The translations under genes and the position numbers were made by a program. From Acidobacteriaceae bacterium KBS 146 (lineage in GTDB: Bacteria; Acidobacteriota; Terriglobia; Terriglobales; Acidobacteriaceae), in contig JHVA01000001.1 in NCBI GenBank assembly GCA_000688615.1, positions 3,472,001 through 3,536,000 on the forward strand: DNA of 64,000 nucleotides, read 5' to 3'. Of this stretch, positions 34,663-44,042 are shown in pieces. Under the pieces are notes generated by a model, which worked only from the letters and a program-made list of their open reading frames with translations, was not told the DNA's origin and did no database searches. Positions within the stretch are counted from its first letter, which is position 1. Every line of letters begins with the position of its first letter.

Positions 34663-35981
34663 TGCTTTTCTCCCGAGGCAACTACGCCAAGTTCTTCAAG
34701 ATCGACAAGTGCAGACTGGCGCGCAAACTGCGCGTCCAGCAGATCGCCACGAACGCTTTGCAGAACGCGTTGTGCATCCAGGACTTCAACGATGCCGCGC
34801 TCCCCAAACCGATAGGCCGCCATGGCTGCATCGACTGCACTCTCTGCTTCGTGCAGGGATCCAGCCTGCAGCGAGTTAGCCTGCTGATCGGCAAGCTGGT
34901 AGCTCTCATACGCGCGTTCCAGCGCTGCGGTCAGTTCGAGCTGACGTTGATTGCGTTCAGCCGACGTCTGACGAATGACGGCCTGCGATTCGGCGATCTG
35001 GCCACGGCGACGGTCCCACAAGGGAAGAGGAACATTTACGCCCATCCGCCAGAAGGTGAGGTCGGGTTGCCGTTCCCATTCTCCATAGAAGGTGGGCTGG
35101 GGAACACGAAGCGCCTGCTGATGATCGAGCTCGGCCTCAGCCTGTTCCATGGCGACATTCGCGCCTGCGATCACCGGATGATTTTTCAGCACGAGCGCAC
35201 GAAGCTCTTCCAAAGGACCGAGACGCACAGGAGGCTCCAGCGTGCCCCTGGGATCGATGGGAATATCGGGAGGCGCCGCAATCGAAGCCCGGAGAGAAGC
35301 GATAGCGTTGACTAGATTGATCTGTGCACTGCGCACGCCGAAGTTTGCGCGGGCCAGTTCGGCCTCCGCACGCGTCAGCTCGAGTCGTCCTTTTTCGCCG
35401 ACCCTGACCTCGACCTCGACGCGGTTGCGAAGATCCTGAACCAGGCCAAGGTTCTGTCGTGCCTGTTCGACTTCGTGTTTCCAGCGTAGAGCGTCGTAGA
35501 ACGCATGCTTTACGGCTGCTGTTACTGAGAGCTGTTCGCTTTCACGCTCGAAACTCTGACCTTGCCTGCCGAGATTGGCGACTCGTACTCGAGCTGAACG
35601 CTCACGGGGGATCTCAAGCGTCTGGTAGCCTGCGTAGTGCTGCAAGAGGCCTGGTACGCCGGGCGTAGCAATATTCCGTGCGCTTTGTTTGCCCGCGAAA
35701 AACTCCACCTGCGGATTGGTGTAAGCGCGCGCGGTCTGCGTAGCGGCTGCTGCGCGGGCAAGCATCGCATTCGCTGCGTGTAGTCGTGGGCTGTTCTGTT
35801 CAGCCATCTTGAGGGCCTGGTCCAGAGTGAGTGGGACCGCGGAGGCCTGTTCTGTTGGAGTTGGAGGCGGAGGCTGAGAGGATATGGGGGCTTGCGGCAA
35901 GGAGTCAACCTTGGCCGGCGTTTGCGCAGACACAGGACGCAAAGAAAGCAGAAGAACGATCAGAAACCATCGCAGATGCAC
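34659..35981 (-). CDS. Outer-membrane efflux channel (CzcC/TolC-like)
   Basis: 440 aa with a signal peptide (MHLRWFLIVLLLSLRPVSAQ). Two OEP repeats are visible: LDQALKMAEQNSPRLHAANAMLARAAAATQTARAYTNPQVEFFAG for the first, and LRALVLKNHPVIAGANVAMEQAEAELDHQQALRVPQPTFYGEWE for the second. It is the exit duct of the efflux complex and the first gene of the operon. The start is GTG at 35981 without a visible ribosome site. A possible sigma-54 element at 35994-36009 would place the transcript start only about two nt before this codon, which would make the message leaderless. Confidence 0.9.
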   Translation of the reverse strand: MHLRWFLIVLLLSLRPVSAQTPAKVDSLPQAPISSQPPPPTPTEQASAVPLTLDQALKMAEQNSPRLHAANAMLARAAAATQTARAYTNPQVEFFAGKQSARNIATPGVPGLLQHYAGYQTLEIPRERSARVRVANLGRQGQSFERESEQLSVTAAVKHAFYDALRWKHEVEQARQNLGLVQDLRNRVEVEVRVGEKGRLELTRAEAELARANFGVRSAQINLVNAIASLRASIAAPPDIPIDPRGTLEPPVRLGPLEELRALVLKNHPVIAGANVAMEQAEAELDHQQALRVPQPTFYGEWERQPDLTFWRMGVNVPLPLWDRRRGQIAESQAVIRQTSAERNQRQLELTAALERAYESYQLADQQANSLQAGSLHEAESAVDAAMAAYRFGERGIVEVLDAQRVLQSVRGDLLDAQFARQSALVDLEELGVVASGEKH

Positions 35982-35993
35982 ATGGAGAAGAAA

Positions 35994-36054
35994 TGCAATC
36001 GAGAGGCCAAAGAAATATAGCGGAATCCCTCGGATTCTCCGTGGGATAGTCCCA
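35994..36054 (-). promoter_or_regulatory. Candidate sigma-54 promoter and two inverted repeats upstream of the efflux operon
   Basis: On the minus strand TGGCCTCTCGATTGCA (36009-35994) has GG and GC ten nt apart and matches TGGC-N7-TTGCA, the -24/-12 pattern. Upstream lie GAATCC-CTC-GGATTC (36023-36037) and TGGGA-TAG-TCCCA (36042-36054), two perfect inverted repeats. They could bind the divergently encoded sigma-54 activator. The element is very close to the GTG start, which weakens the case. Confidence 0.4.
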
Positions 36055-36263
36055 TTTGGTACAGTTTATCGCTCCTGACTGTCCCCTATGGTTCACGAGT
36101 CGTTGTTTTCGTATTGCTTCTACAGAGTTGAAGTTACTCCGATTATGGAAAGCGAATTGCATTTCATCCAGCGATGCATACCTGGTTCTCGTCAACGGTG
36201 ACGGTAACTCGCCTTCCGCCCTTGCTGGAGCAGTCATATCCGTCCGCATGGGAAAATAGAGAG

Positions 36264-37388
36264 ATGGGGCAAGTTTCCAGGTCCTTGAGGATCCTGCGAA
36301 TGCCGCGCGTGAAGGCTGCGGCGATCGCCGCGATGATTGTCGTCCTCGCCCTGACAACATGGTTTACTTCGCCTCGGGCCGTCGCGCTTCATAACGTATT
36401 GCATCACCTCAATTTCCTGCCGTTCATGATGGCGGGCATGCTGTTCGGGTGGCGCGGTGCCGTAAAGGCTCTGCTCTTCGGCATCCTGATGCAGGCGCCA
36501 ATTATTGCCCGACATTGGGCCCGGTGGCCCATGGATGCACAGGACCAGCTGCTGGAGTTGACCATCTTCGGAAGTGCAGGAATTATTGCTGGCCTGCTCG
36601 CGGACCGGGAACGGGTTCAACGCCTCAGGGTGGAGTCGACCAAGCACGAGCTCGAGGATGTCTACACTGAGCTACGCGAAAACGTCGAAAAGATGAAGAA
36701 GACAGAGAGACTCTCGGCAGCTGGACAGCTTGCGGCAAGCCTGGCGCACGAGATCCGGAATCCTCTTGCCAGTATCTCTGGCGCTGCTGGAATTCTGAAA
36801 CGAGGAAATGCCTCACCCGACAATAAGCAGGAGTGTCTCGGAATCCTGGAAAAGGAATCGCAACGGCTGAACAAGCTATTAACCAACTTTCTTGATTTCG
36901 CGCGCCCGCGATTACCCCGTTTTCAGCGCGTCGATCCTCGCGCACTGGTGCAGTCCGTGACGGTGCTGGCGCGCCACGCTGCGATGCGCCAGCAGGTTGC
37001 GATCATTGACGATTTATCACAGCAGCTTCCTACGGTCTACTGCGATGCGGAGCAGATGAAGCAGGTTCTCCTGAATATTGTTTTGAATGCAATTCAGGCG
37101 ACCCAGGAGGGCGGCAACGTAGTCGTGAAAGCTCTCGTGGAAGGAACGGATCTCTGGATCGAAGTCCGCGATGAGGGATGCGGAATGTCTTCGGAGGAAC
37201 TCGACCGCATGTTTGAGCCTTTCTTCACCACAAAGGAAAGCGGAACGGGGCTGGGACTTGCGGTTGCTGCAAACATTGTGGAACAACATGGCGGTGTCCT
37301 CCGTGCCTCCAACAATCCGGACAAGGGGATGACCTTTCGCCTCGAGTTGCCGCTGGAACGCGCGCAGAAGATGGCCGGTGCGCTATGA
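36264..37388 (+). CDS. Membrane histidine kinase (NtrB-like)
   Basis: 374 aa from the ATG at 36264 (GAGAG upstream); the frame is open back to 36174. About three or four hydrophobic helices fill residues 15-115 with almost no periplasmic domain. A coiled coil follows (RERVQRLRVESTKHELEDVYTELRENVEKMKK, about 118-150). The H-box is SLAHEIRNPLASISGA with His near 162. The ATPase has N-box VLLNIVLNAIQAT, G1 VRDEGCGM, F-box FEPFFTTK and G2 GTGLGLAVAANIV. It phosphorylates the overlapping sigma-54 response regulator. A signal sensed in or at the membrane is likely, plausibly envelope or metal stress given the divergent efflux operon. Confidence 0.93.
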   Translation: MGQVSRSLRILRMPRVKAAAIAAMIVVLALTTWFTSPRAVALHNVLHHLNFLPFMMAGMLFGWRGAVKALLFGILMQAPIIARHWARWPMDAQDQLLELTIFGSAGIIAGLLADRERVQRLRVESTKHELEDVYTELRENVEKMKKTERLSAAGQLAASLAHEIRNPLASISGAAGILKRGNASPDNKQECLGILEKESQRLNKLLTNFLDFARPRLPRFQRVDPRALVQSVTVLARHAAMRQQVAIIDDLSQQLPTVYCDAEQMKQVLLNIVLNAIQATQEGGNVVVKALVEGTDLWIEVRDEGCGMSSEELDRMFEPFFTTKESGTGLGLAVAANIVEQHGGVLRASNNPDKGMTFRLELPLERAQKMAGAL

Positions 37389-38788
37389 ACTCGAAACGCA
37401 TTCTTGTTGTCGACGACGACAGCAGCCTTCGAAGCGTGATGAAGATGCAGCTGGAAGAGGCCGGTTATCAGGTCACACTGGCCGCTGATGGCGCGGAAGC
37501 ATACAAGCTTATCCACGAGACGCGTCCACAGCTGGTGATCAGCGATTTGAAGATGCCAACCAGCGGCCTCGAACTGCTGCGACGCATCGCTGCTGACGAC
37601 ATTCATCCTACCTTGATTATCGTGACGGCTTTCGGCACAGTTGAAACCGCTGTCGAAGCCATGAAGCTAGGCGCATACGACTATGTGACAAAGCCGCTGG
37701 ATTTTGAAGAGCTGGTGCTGGTCGTTGATCGTGCGATGGAGCGTCAGAATCTTTTAGACGAGGTCCGCAATCTACGTTCGGTGCTCGATCAGCGCTACGG
37801 CTTTGAAGGAATCGTCGGGCGTGCGAAAAGCCTGTTGCGGGTTCTCGATCAGGCTTCGCGGGTAGCGCAGCGTGATACTACCGTTCTGATCCAGGGCGAG
37901 ACCGGTACCGGCAAAGAGCTGATGGCGCGGGCGATTCATCAGAACAGCCCGAGAAAAAATGCTCCCTTCGTGACCATTAACTGTGGATCGATTCCCAAGG
38001 AACTGGTCGAAGCCGAGCTGTTTGGCTACACACGTGGAGCCTTTACAGGCGCTCAGACAACGAAGCCGGGCAAGATTGAGCTGGCCGACGGCGGAACCCT
38101 CTTTCTCGACGAGGTAGGAGAGCTTCCTCTGGATGCGCAAGTAAAACTGCTGCGCGTTCTCCAGCAGGGAGAGATCGCAAAGATCGGCGCAACCGAAGTA
38201 CAGAAGGTCGATGTTCGCGTGGTCGCCGCCACCCACCGGAATCTGCAGGCGATGATTGAAGACCAGACCTTTCGCGAAGACTTGTACTACCGGCTGGCTG
38301 TGGTTCCTTTGATGCTGCCTCCCTTGCGAGAGCGCCCCGAAGATATTCCGGAGCTTGTAAAACATCTCTTCAGCAAAGCGAAGGAGCGGCACGGCATGCC
38401 CGACGTGGAGTTAACTCCAACGGTCGTGCAGCATCTGACGCGTTATCGCTGGCCAGGAAACGTTCGTGAGTTAGAGAACGTTCTGGAACGCATGCTTGTC
38501 CTGAGCTCCTCGAACCGGATAACGGAGGCCGATCTTCCAGAAGAGATTCGCCGCGTGCCTCCGGATAACTCCGCCTTCTGGATCGAACTGCCAGAGGGCG
38601 GAGTCAGCCTGGAGGCGGTGGAGCGCGAACTGATTCTGCGGGCCCTGGAACAGGCCAAGGGAAACCAGACCAAGGCCGCGAAGTATCTCGATATCAGTCG
38701 CAGAACACTGATCTATCGCATGGAAAAATACGGCCTCGCACCCGAGCGATCCGGAGCTGAGGCCGGAGACGACAACCAGGCTTCGTAA
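37385..38788 (+). CDS. Sigma-54-dependent response regulator (NtrC family)
   Basis: 467 aa whose ATGA overlaps the kinase stop codon. The receiver domain (1-120) has the acidic pocket VVDDD and phospho-acceptor Asp54 in VISDLKMPT, with Lys in VTKPLD. The AAA+ domain has Walker A GETGTGKEL, the sigma-54 contact loop GAFTGA, Walker B GGTLFLDEVGELP and the arginine-finger region. The C-terminal Fis-type helix-turn-helix is ALEQAKGNQTKAAKYLDISRRTLIYRMEKYGL. It activates sigma-54 promoters on phosphorylation. The best candidate target in view is the element at 35994-36009 before the divergent metal efflux operon. Confidence 0.95.
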   Translation: MNSKRILVVDDDSSLRSVMKMQLEEAGYQVTLAADGAEAYKLIHETRPQLVISDLKMPTSGLELLRRIAADDIHPTLIIVTAFGTVETAVEAMKLGAYDYVTKPLDFEELVLVVDRAMERQNLLDEVRNLRSVLDQRYGFEGIVGRAKSLLRVLDQASRVAQRDTTVLIQGETGTGKELMARAIHQNSPRKNAPFVTINCGSIPKELVEAELFGYTRGAFTGAQTTKPGKIELADGGTLFLDEVGELPLDAQVKLLRVLQQGEIAKIGATEVQKVDVRVVAATHRNLQAMIEDQTFREDLYYRLAVVPLMLPPLRERPEDIPELVKHLFSKAKERHGMPDVELTPTVVQHLTRYRWPGNVRELENVLERMLVLSSSNRITEADLPEEIRRVPPDNSAFWIELPEGGVSLEAVERELILRALEQAKGNQTKAAKYLDISRRTLIYRMEKYGLAPERSGAEAGDDNQAS

Positions 38789-38806
38789 GGCTAGTCAGCT
38801 TCTCAG

Positions 38807-40849
38807 TCAGAACTTCAAGCTCCATTCGAAGTTGGCCTGTGACGCAGGTTTTGCCGTCTTAACAAGAAGACGCTCGCCGCGCTGCTCCAGCTTTCCTTTG
38901 TCAACGGATCCCGGGATGCCAGGACCCATCACAACATTTGGTTCGATCCCGGTCACAGCATCTCCGGGTTTCAGAACGGTTGCGGTGAGTGAGGAAGAGA
39001 TATCTCCTGTTGGTTGCAATACGAATGTATGATCCCCGGTCTTGCGAATCGCCTTATCCGCATGCAGGATCTCCGTGTATATATGATCGCCGGTTGCCTT
39101 GATCGTGTCGTGAATGGAGATGCCCCTGGTCGAATGAAGCTCGATGCGTCGGCGAAACTCCACCAATCCGAGTGACGCATCGTAAGCTCCTGCTCCTTCT
39201 CCGACCAGGACAAAGCTCTTCGGAGTAAATTCAGCAATGGTGATGTGAACCGTATTCAGGCGGGTGTAGTCGTACTTGGCCCACGCATCGTGTCCTACGC
39301 CATCGTTGCCCTGACCTCTGCCGTCGATTAGCAAGGTATTATGGTCAATCGTCTTTGGAACACCGGAGTAACCGGAATCTCCGGTCAGGTAGGCCCCATT
39401 CGCCCATACGATGAAGCTGTTGACATCGGGATGCGCATGGCCTTGTTCAAAGTGCCAATCCGGATACTTTGCTTTGAGAGTCTCGGCATCGTGACCTTCC
39501 GCAGGTCCACACTTGAAGGCGATTGCAGTTGCTTTTGCAGTCCAGTCGCTTCTCCAGTAGGCGACATCGTGATCGTGAAACCAGTGATAGGTGGGAATGC
39601 TGGACATCGGCGCCGACTGGAGTGCTCCCTCGCGCCAGGCCAGCGTCCACCACTCCTCCTGACCGGTGTGGCCAAGCCCGTGCAACCAATCGGCAACACC
39701 TTGAATTTTGGGGTCATGAAAGCGCGCTGCCAGATCGTAAAGCAGATTGTAGTTACTTTCGAAGTTTCCCCCCGGATGGCTGCGCTGGTAATCCTCTGCC
39801 CGCCGAGCGCGCGTGACAGGACCCTCGAAGACATCCCCAAAATCGAACATCATCTCGCCGTCCGGTGTCACGCTATGCGCGACATATAGATAAGACTCCC
39901 GCAGCCCGGGCTGGTCAAAGAGATTCTCGCCCGTAACATGCGCCTGTGCGTCCAGATAATGCACAATCCAGGGTGTTGCGAAGATCCAGTACTCGAAGCC
40001 TTCGAAGTAGTAACCGTCCTTGGAATAAGTAGTCAGTACACGGTCATAAATGGCACGTGAAAGTGCTGCCCACTGTGCTGCCTCGGGAACCTCGCCATAG
40101 AGGGCATAGGACGCTACAGCAAGACCTGTGATCGGAATAAACGTGTGGTTCTGACTGAAGGCCCATGTCCGCCCCGGACGAGGCGCAAAGTAGTTGTAGA
40201 GCAGATTTGCATGATGCGCGATCGCGTCACGGTACTTCGTGCGTTCTGACTGCGAAAGATCATGATAGAGAAGATCGTAGGCCACTCCCATTCCATACAA
40301 CAGATGGCCAGCGGCGAGGTCGACGTTGGGCTTGCTCCAACTGTAGCCCCAGACCGTATAGCTCAAAGCGGCATCCATATACTGCTTTGTTGCCGCAAGG
40401 ACTTTGGGATCCTTATCCATTTCGTACGCGAAGGCTCCCTCCGCAATGGCAAGCGCGACTTCGTTTTGAGCGCGGCGCTTCTCCGCTGGCGGCGGTGGAG
40501 GTGGCCCCTGAAGAACTCGAAGATGAGATACACGCTGCTGCCACCATGCGCGCTGCGGTCCATGAGCCTTTCTGCGGAGAGTCTCCAATTCCGCCGACGT
40601 GAAGTAAACGCGGGGATGGATGTTCGCGAGCTCCGGCTTTGGGGTCGAGCGCAACGTCTTCATCTCCCTAAGGAGGTATGTCTGCTTGCCGGCGGTATCT
40701 TTCGGCCCAAGAGCCTCGTCTGCACTCTGGGCCCTCGCAGAGATTCCGGGGAGCAACAGGACAATGAGAGCAAAAGCCCCGAGCGAGTATCTGCGGGAGG
40801 GGCGCTTTCCGTTAGCGTCAGCAAAATGTGTTATCGTTATCACACGCAA
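38807..40849 (-). CDS. Heparinase II/III-like polysaccharide (uronate) lyase, secreted
   Basis: 680 aa from a TTG at 40849; GTG at 40843 is equally possible and neither has a clear ribosome site. A signal peptide (about residues 20-40) follows a basic lead. The N-terminal half is an alpha/alpha toroid (HPRVYFTSAELETLRRK, DLAAGHLLYGMGVAYDLLYHDLSQ, WAFSQNHTFIPITGLAVA). The second half is a beta-sandwich with EQGHAHPDVNSFIVWANGAYLTGDSGY, the metal-site region of heparinase II/III and alginate lyases (PL12/15/17 group). It would break uronate-containing polymers by beta-elimination. The next genes, divergent, are a hexuronate-type transporter and an SDR, which supports uronate use. Confidence 0.78.
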   Translation of the reverse strand: MRVITITHFADANGKRPSRRYSLGAFALIVLLLPGISARAQSADEALGPKDTAGKQTYLLREMKTLRSTPKPELANIHPRVYFTSAELETLRRKAHGPQRAWWQQRVSHLRVLQGPPPPPPAEKRRAQNEVALAIAEGAFAYEMDKDPKVLAATKQYMDAALSYTVWGYSWSKPNVDLAAGHLLYGMGVAYDLLYHDLSQSERTKYRDAIAHHANLLYNYFAPRPGRTWAFSQNHTFIPITGLAVASYALYGEVPEAAQWAALSRAIYDRVLTTYSKDGYYFEGFEYWIFATPWIVHYLDAQAHVTGENLFDQPGLRESYLYVAHSVTPDGEMMFDFGDVFEGPVTRARRAEDYQRSHPGGNFESNYNLLYDLAARFHDPKIQGVADWLHGLGHTGQEEWWTLAWREGALQSAPMSSIPTYHWFHDHDVAYWRSDWTAKATAIAFKCGPAEGHDAETLKAKYPDWHFEQGHAHPDVNSFIVWANGAYLTGDSGYSGVPKTIDHNTLLIDGRGQGNDGVGHDAWAKYDYTRLNTVHITIAEFTPKSFVLVGEGAGAYDASLGLVEFRRRIELHSTRGISIHDTIKATGDHIYTEILHADKAIRKTGDHTFVLQPTGDISSSLTATVLKPGDAVTGIEPNVVMGPGIPGSVDKGKLEQRGERLLVKTAKPASQANFEWSLKF

Positions 40850-40940
40850 AACGGTACACCACTCGCCAAGCTATCGACAAGCCCCGTTTTTGCGAAAGAA
40901 AAAGATGCTTCCAGTCGATAACAAATCGCGTGTGGGGGTC

Positions 40941-42236
40941 ATGACGGCTCGACCACACAAAAGAAGCATATCGGGACTGCGTTGGTACATCATCACGCTA
41001 ATCTTCGTGGTTACGTGTATCAATTACATCGACCGTAGCAGCGTAGGTCTTCTGTTTACCCACTTCGGTCCGGAACTAGGGATCTCACGCGAGCAGTACA
41101 GTTGGATCGGCGCCATTCTCCTGTTCGCCTACACGCTGAGCCAGAGCGTCTCCGGAAGATTGTACGATCGCTTTGGCGCTCGTATCGGGTTTGCGGTTTC
41201 GATTGTTGTGTGGTGTATCGCTGCGATGGCGCATGCTGCCATCACCGGATTCGCGGGGTTTGCGGCAGCCTCCTTTTTTCTCGGTCTGGGCGAAGCTGGC
41301 AACTGGCCTGGCGCTGCCAAGGTCGTTGCCGAATGGTTCCCACAGCGGGAGCGTGCAACCGGCATGGCCATCTTTAATGGCGGAGCCTCCATGGGAGGAG
41401 TGCTCGGGCCCCTGCTGGTTGCTGCTCTGCTGGACCCCTGGATCGGATGGCGCAGAACGTTTGTCGTCGTTGGTTCGCTTGGGTTCTTCTGGTTAGTCGC
41501 TTGGCTTATCGTTTATCGCCCGCTTGACTCCAACCCCTGGGTAACGGATGAAGAGAGGCGATACATTCTCGATGGTCAGTCGCAATCTACGCGTGAGGCC
41601 TCCCCTTCTTTGCGCGTGCTTCTGTCCTATCGGCAGACGTGGGGCATCCTGTTGGCACGATTTATTGTCGATCCCATCTGGTGGCTTTACATGCTATGGC
41701 TGCCAACGTATTTGAAGGATGTCCATCATCTTTCTCTCAAGGATATTGGCATCTTTCAGTGGGCGCCTTATCTTTGCGCCGCTCTCGGAGCGCTCTTCGG
41801 AGGCTGGGCGGCAGGTCGCTTGATCGCGCGCGGCAAGACGGTTGACCGGGCTCGGAAGATCGTCGTCGGCTCCGCTGCTTGTCTTATGCCATTCGGCATC
41901 CTGGCTGCGCGATTCCATCGGCCTTATCCCGCGCTGATCTGTATCGCCATTGTTCTCTTCGGCTTTCAGATGTGGATTTCGAATGTGCAGACGCTGCCTA
42001 GCGATCTCTTTCCGCAATCGGCCGTCGGCACGGTAGCAGGGTTGGGGGGAACTGCTGCAGGCATCAGTAGCCTGTTTTTCAATCTGTGCACCGGCTGGAT
42101 CGTCACCCACATGGGCTACGGCGCGGTCCTGATCCTCGCCGGACTGCTGGCACCATTCGGCGCAGTGCTTCTGCTTTTGCTCGTCGGCACAATACGCCGC
42201 ATTGAGATACCAACCACACTTACAAATCGCGAATAA
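40941..42236 (+). CDS. MFS transporter, anion:cation symporter (ACS) type
   Basis: 431 aa from the ATG at 40941; an ATG at 40905 is a near alternative. Twelve membrane helices are visible. ACS-family features include the first helix with NYIDRSSVGLL, GRLYDRFGARIGF, FFLGLGEAGNWPGAAKVVAEWFPQRERATGMAIFNGGASMGGVLGP, and IGWRRTF. The closest named types are ExuT/GudP-like hexuronate, glucarate or galactarate importers. It is divergent from the lyase gene and is followed by an SDR 11 nt downstream. It likely imports the unsaturated uronate or keto acid released by the lyase. Solute assignment is inference. Confidence 0.88.
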   Translation: MTARPHKRSISGLRWYIITLIFVVTCINYIDRSSVGLLFTHFGPELGISREQYSWIGAILLFAYTLSQSVSGRLYDRFGARIGFAVSIVVWCIAAMAHAAITGFAGFAAASFFLGLGEAGNWPGAAKVVAEWFPQRERATGMAIFNGGASMGGVLGPLLVAALLDPWIGWRRTFVVVGSLGFFWLVAWLIVYRPLDSNPWVTDEERRYILDGQSQSTREASPSLRVLLSYRQTWGILLARFIVDPIWWLYMLWLPTYLKDVHHLSLKDIGIFQWAPYLCAALGALFGGWAAGRLIARGKTVDRARKIVVGSAACLMPFGILAARFHRPYPALICIAIVLFGFQMWISNVQTLPSDLFPQSAVGTVAGLGGTAAGISSLFFNLCTGWIVTHMGYGAVLILAGLLAPFGAVLLLLLVGTIRRIEIPTTLTNRE

Positions 42237-42246
42237 GGAGAGCATC

Positions 42247-42999
42247 ATGGCAACTGGTTTTGAGAATCAACTGGTAATCGTCTTTGGGGGCGGGCGCGAT
42301 ATCGGGGGAGCGATTGCGGTCGAGTTTGCGCGTCGCGGGGCGCACGTCGCGCTCAGTTATCACAGCTCTAACCCAGCTAAGGTTCTTGATGCGATCAAAG
42401 CCACCGACCGTGATGCCTTCTCCCGCAAAGTTGACGCGATGGATACAGCTGCAATCCGCAGTTTCATTGCCGATGCCGCGAAGAGTTCCGGCAAGCCTCT
42501 CACGGCGCTGGTGAATGTTGTTGGCGGTCTGGTCGCGCGCAAAAAGATGGAAGAGATGGATGATGCCTTCTGGGACCAGGTCTTTCAGCTGAACGTCCGC
42601 TCGGTCTTTGCTGCAACGCAGGCGGTGCTCCCGCTCATGAGCGATGGAGGCGCTATCGTGAACGTCTCTTCGCAGGCTGGCCGGGACGGCGGCGGACCCG
42701 GAGGTATTGCCTACGGAGGCTCCAAGGGAGCCTTGATGTCGATGACGCGCGGTCTGGCCAAAGAGTTGGGTCCACGTCGCATTCGCGTCAATGCCGTGTG
42801 CCCTGGCATGATCGCGACAAAATTCCACGACGACTTTACTAAGCCCGAAGTGCGTCAGAGAGTCGCCAGCATGACTCCCCTTGGCCGCGAGGGGAAAGCG
42901 GAAGAGGTTGCGACCCTGGTCACATTCCTAGCCAGCGAAGAGGCGGGATTTGTGAATGGAGCCAACGTCGACATCAACGGCGGAATTCTCTTCAGCTAA
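42247..42999 (+). CDS. SDR-family oxidoreductase (possible uronate-derived keto acid reductase)
   Basis: 250 aa from the ATG at 42247, preceded by AAGGAG. The cofactor loop is FGGGRDIGGAIAVEFARRGAHVAL, the NAG position is NVVGGL, the catalytic Ser is in NVSSQAG and the YxxxK is YGGSKGAL. The C-terminus has GFVNGANVDINGGI. Position after a lyase and an ACS transporter suggests reduction of 4-deoxy-5-keto-uronate (DEH reductase) or a related step, but sequence alone does not fix the substrate. Translation is likely coupled to the transporter gene. Confidence 0.88.
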   Translation: MATGFENQLVIVFGGGRDIGGAIAVEFARRGAHVALSYHSSNPAKVLDAIKATDRDAFSRKVDAMDTAAIRSFIADAAKSSGKPLTALVNVVGGLVARKKMEEMDDAFWDQVFQLNVRSVFAATQAVLPLMSDGGAIVNVSSQAGRDGGGPGGIAYGGSKGALMSMTRGLAKELGPRRIRVNAVCPGMIATKFHDDFTKPEVRQRVASMTPLGREGKAEEVATLVTFLASEEAGFVNGANVDINGGILFS

Positions 43000-43016
43000 C
43001 CCCGGAGGCAGTGTCG

Positions 43017-43937
43017 ATGAAACTCCTTTTAGTCCTTCTTTGCCTTTTTGCGGTGTCGGGGATTGCTCAGACTCCGCAAACCGACCTGCAGCATCCGCCG
43101 GTCAATCCGGAGTTCATCGCGCTGCCTCACGCCGGCGCAGACAGCAAAATTATTGAACACAAAAACATCACCTACCTTCACGCAAGCGGAACGGACCTGC
43201 AGCTGGATGTCTACCAGCAGCCCGGCCAAAAAGCTGCGCCAGTGGTGGTCTACTTCCATGGCGGAGCCTGGTGGAAGAACGCTCGTCCGGCTTCGGCAAA
43301 TGGATTCCGCTCGTTGTTGTCGCTCGGTTTCTCGCTGGTCACAGTGGACTATCGGCTCACCGGCGTTGCACCTGCGCCTGCTTCCGTTCAGGATGCTCGC
43401 TGTGCTCTGGCATGGGTCAAGCGAAACGCCAGCCAGTACAACTTCGACCTCAACGAGGTGATTGCATTCGGCACCTCTTCTGGAGGCCACCTCGCGTTGA
43501 TGGCAGGGATGATTCCTGCAGGCAACGATATCGATCTCGAGGGTTGTACCGACCAACCGAAGGTGGCGGCGATCTTTGATTTTTACGGCATTACTGATCT
43601 CGCTCCTTTATTGCAGCCAGGAGCGACGCTGAAAAAGTCAGGCTCCAACTGGCTAGGCCAGAGGTCCGATCTCGCAGCGTTTACTGCAAAGATGTCGCCT
43701 TTGCACTATGTGCGTTCCGGACTGCCACCTACCTTTATTGTTCACGGCGATGCCGATCCCGTCGTGCCCTACACCCAGTCCGTGCAGCTGCGGGAACAGC
43801 TTGTGGCCCATGGTGTTCCGGTGCGGATCTTTACCGTTCCTGGAGGACAGCACGGCAAGTTCAGCCAGGAGGAGTCCCTGCAGGTGGGGGAGGCCATGAA
43901 GCAATTTCTTCGTGAAAACGATCTTCTCGTTCCATAA
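43017..43937 (+). CDS. Secreted alpha/beta-hydrolase, carboxylesterase/acetylesterase type
   Basis: 306 aa from the ATG at 43017, nine nt after GGAGG; a GTG at 43011 is the alternative. The signal peptide is MKLLLVLLCLFAVSGIAQ. The oxyanion motif is FHGGAWW (HGG type of hormone-sensitive lipase-like esterases), the nucleophile Ser is in GTSSGGHLAL, the acid Asp in HGDADPVVP and the His in GGQHGKF. It follows the SDR by 17 nt. With the lyase, transporter and SDR it may remove acetyl or other ester groups from a decorated uronate polymer. Confidence 0.88.
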   Translation: MKLLLVLLCLFAVSGIAQTPQTDLQHPPVNPEFIALPHAGADSKIIEHKNITYLHASGTDLQLDVYQQPGQKAAPVVVYFHGGAWWKNARPASANGFRSLLSLGFSLVTVDYRLTGVAPAPASVQDARCALAWVKRNASQYNFDLNEVIAFGTSSGGHLALMAGMIPAGNDIDLEGCTDQPKVAAIFDFYGITDLAPLLQPGATLKKSGSNWLGQRSDLAAFTAKMSPLHYVRSGLPPTFIVHGDADPVVPYTQSVQLREQLVAHGVPVRIFTVPGGQHGKFSQEESLQVGEAMKQFLRENDLLVP

Positions 43938-44042
43938 TTTCGTGCGAGCCGTTCCATAAACTCGATATTTCGAATCGTTCTTTCGGACAACGGAGGCGGC
44001 CTGTCAACTACTTCGCAGACATGAAACAATCGCAGTTGTGCT

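Noticed and set aside
40829..40860. Strict LacI-type palindrome in the lyase/transporter gap
   Set aside because: The halves agree at only six of eight positions. It is better described as a GATAAC direct repeat, and it may lie inside the lyase start, so I did not list it as an operator.
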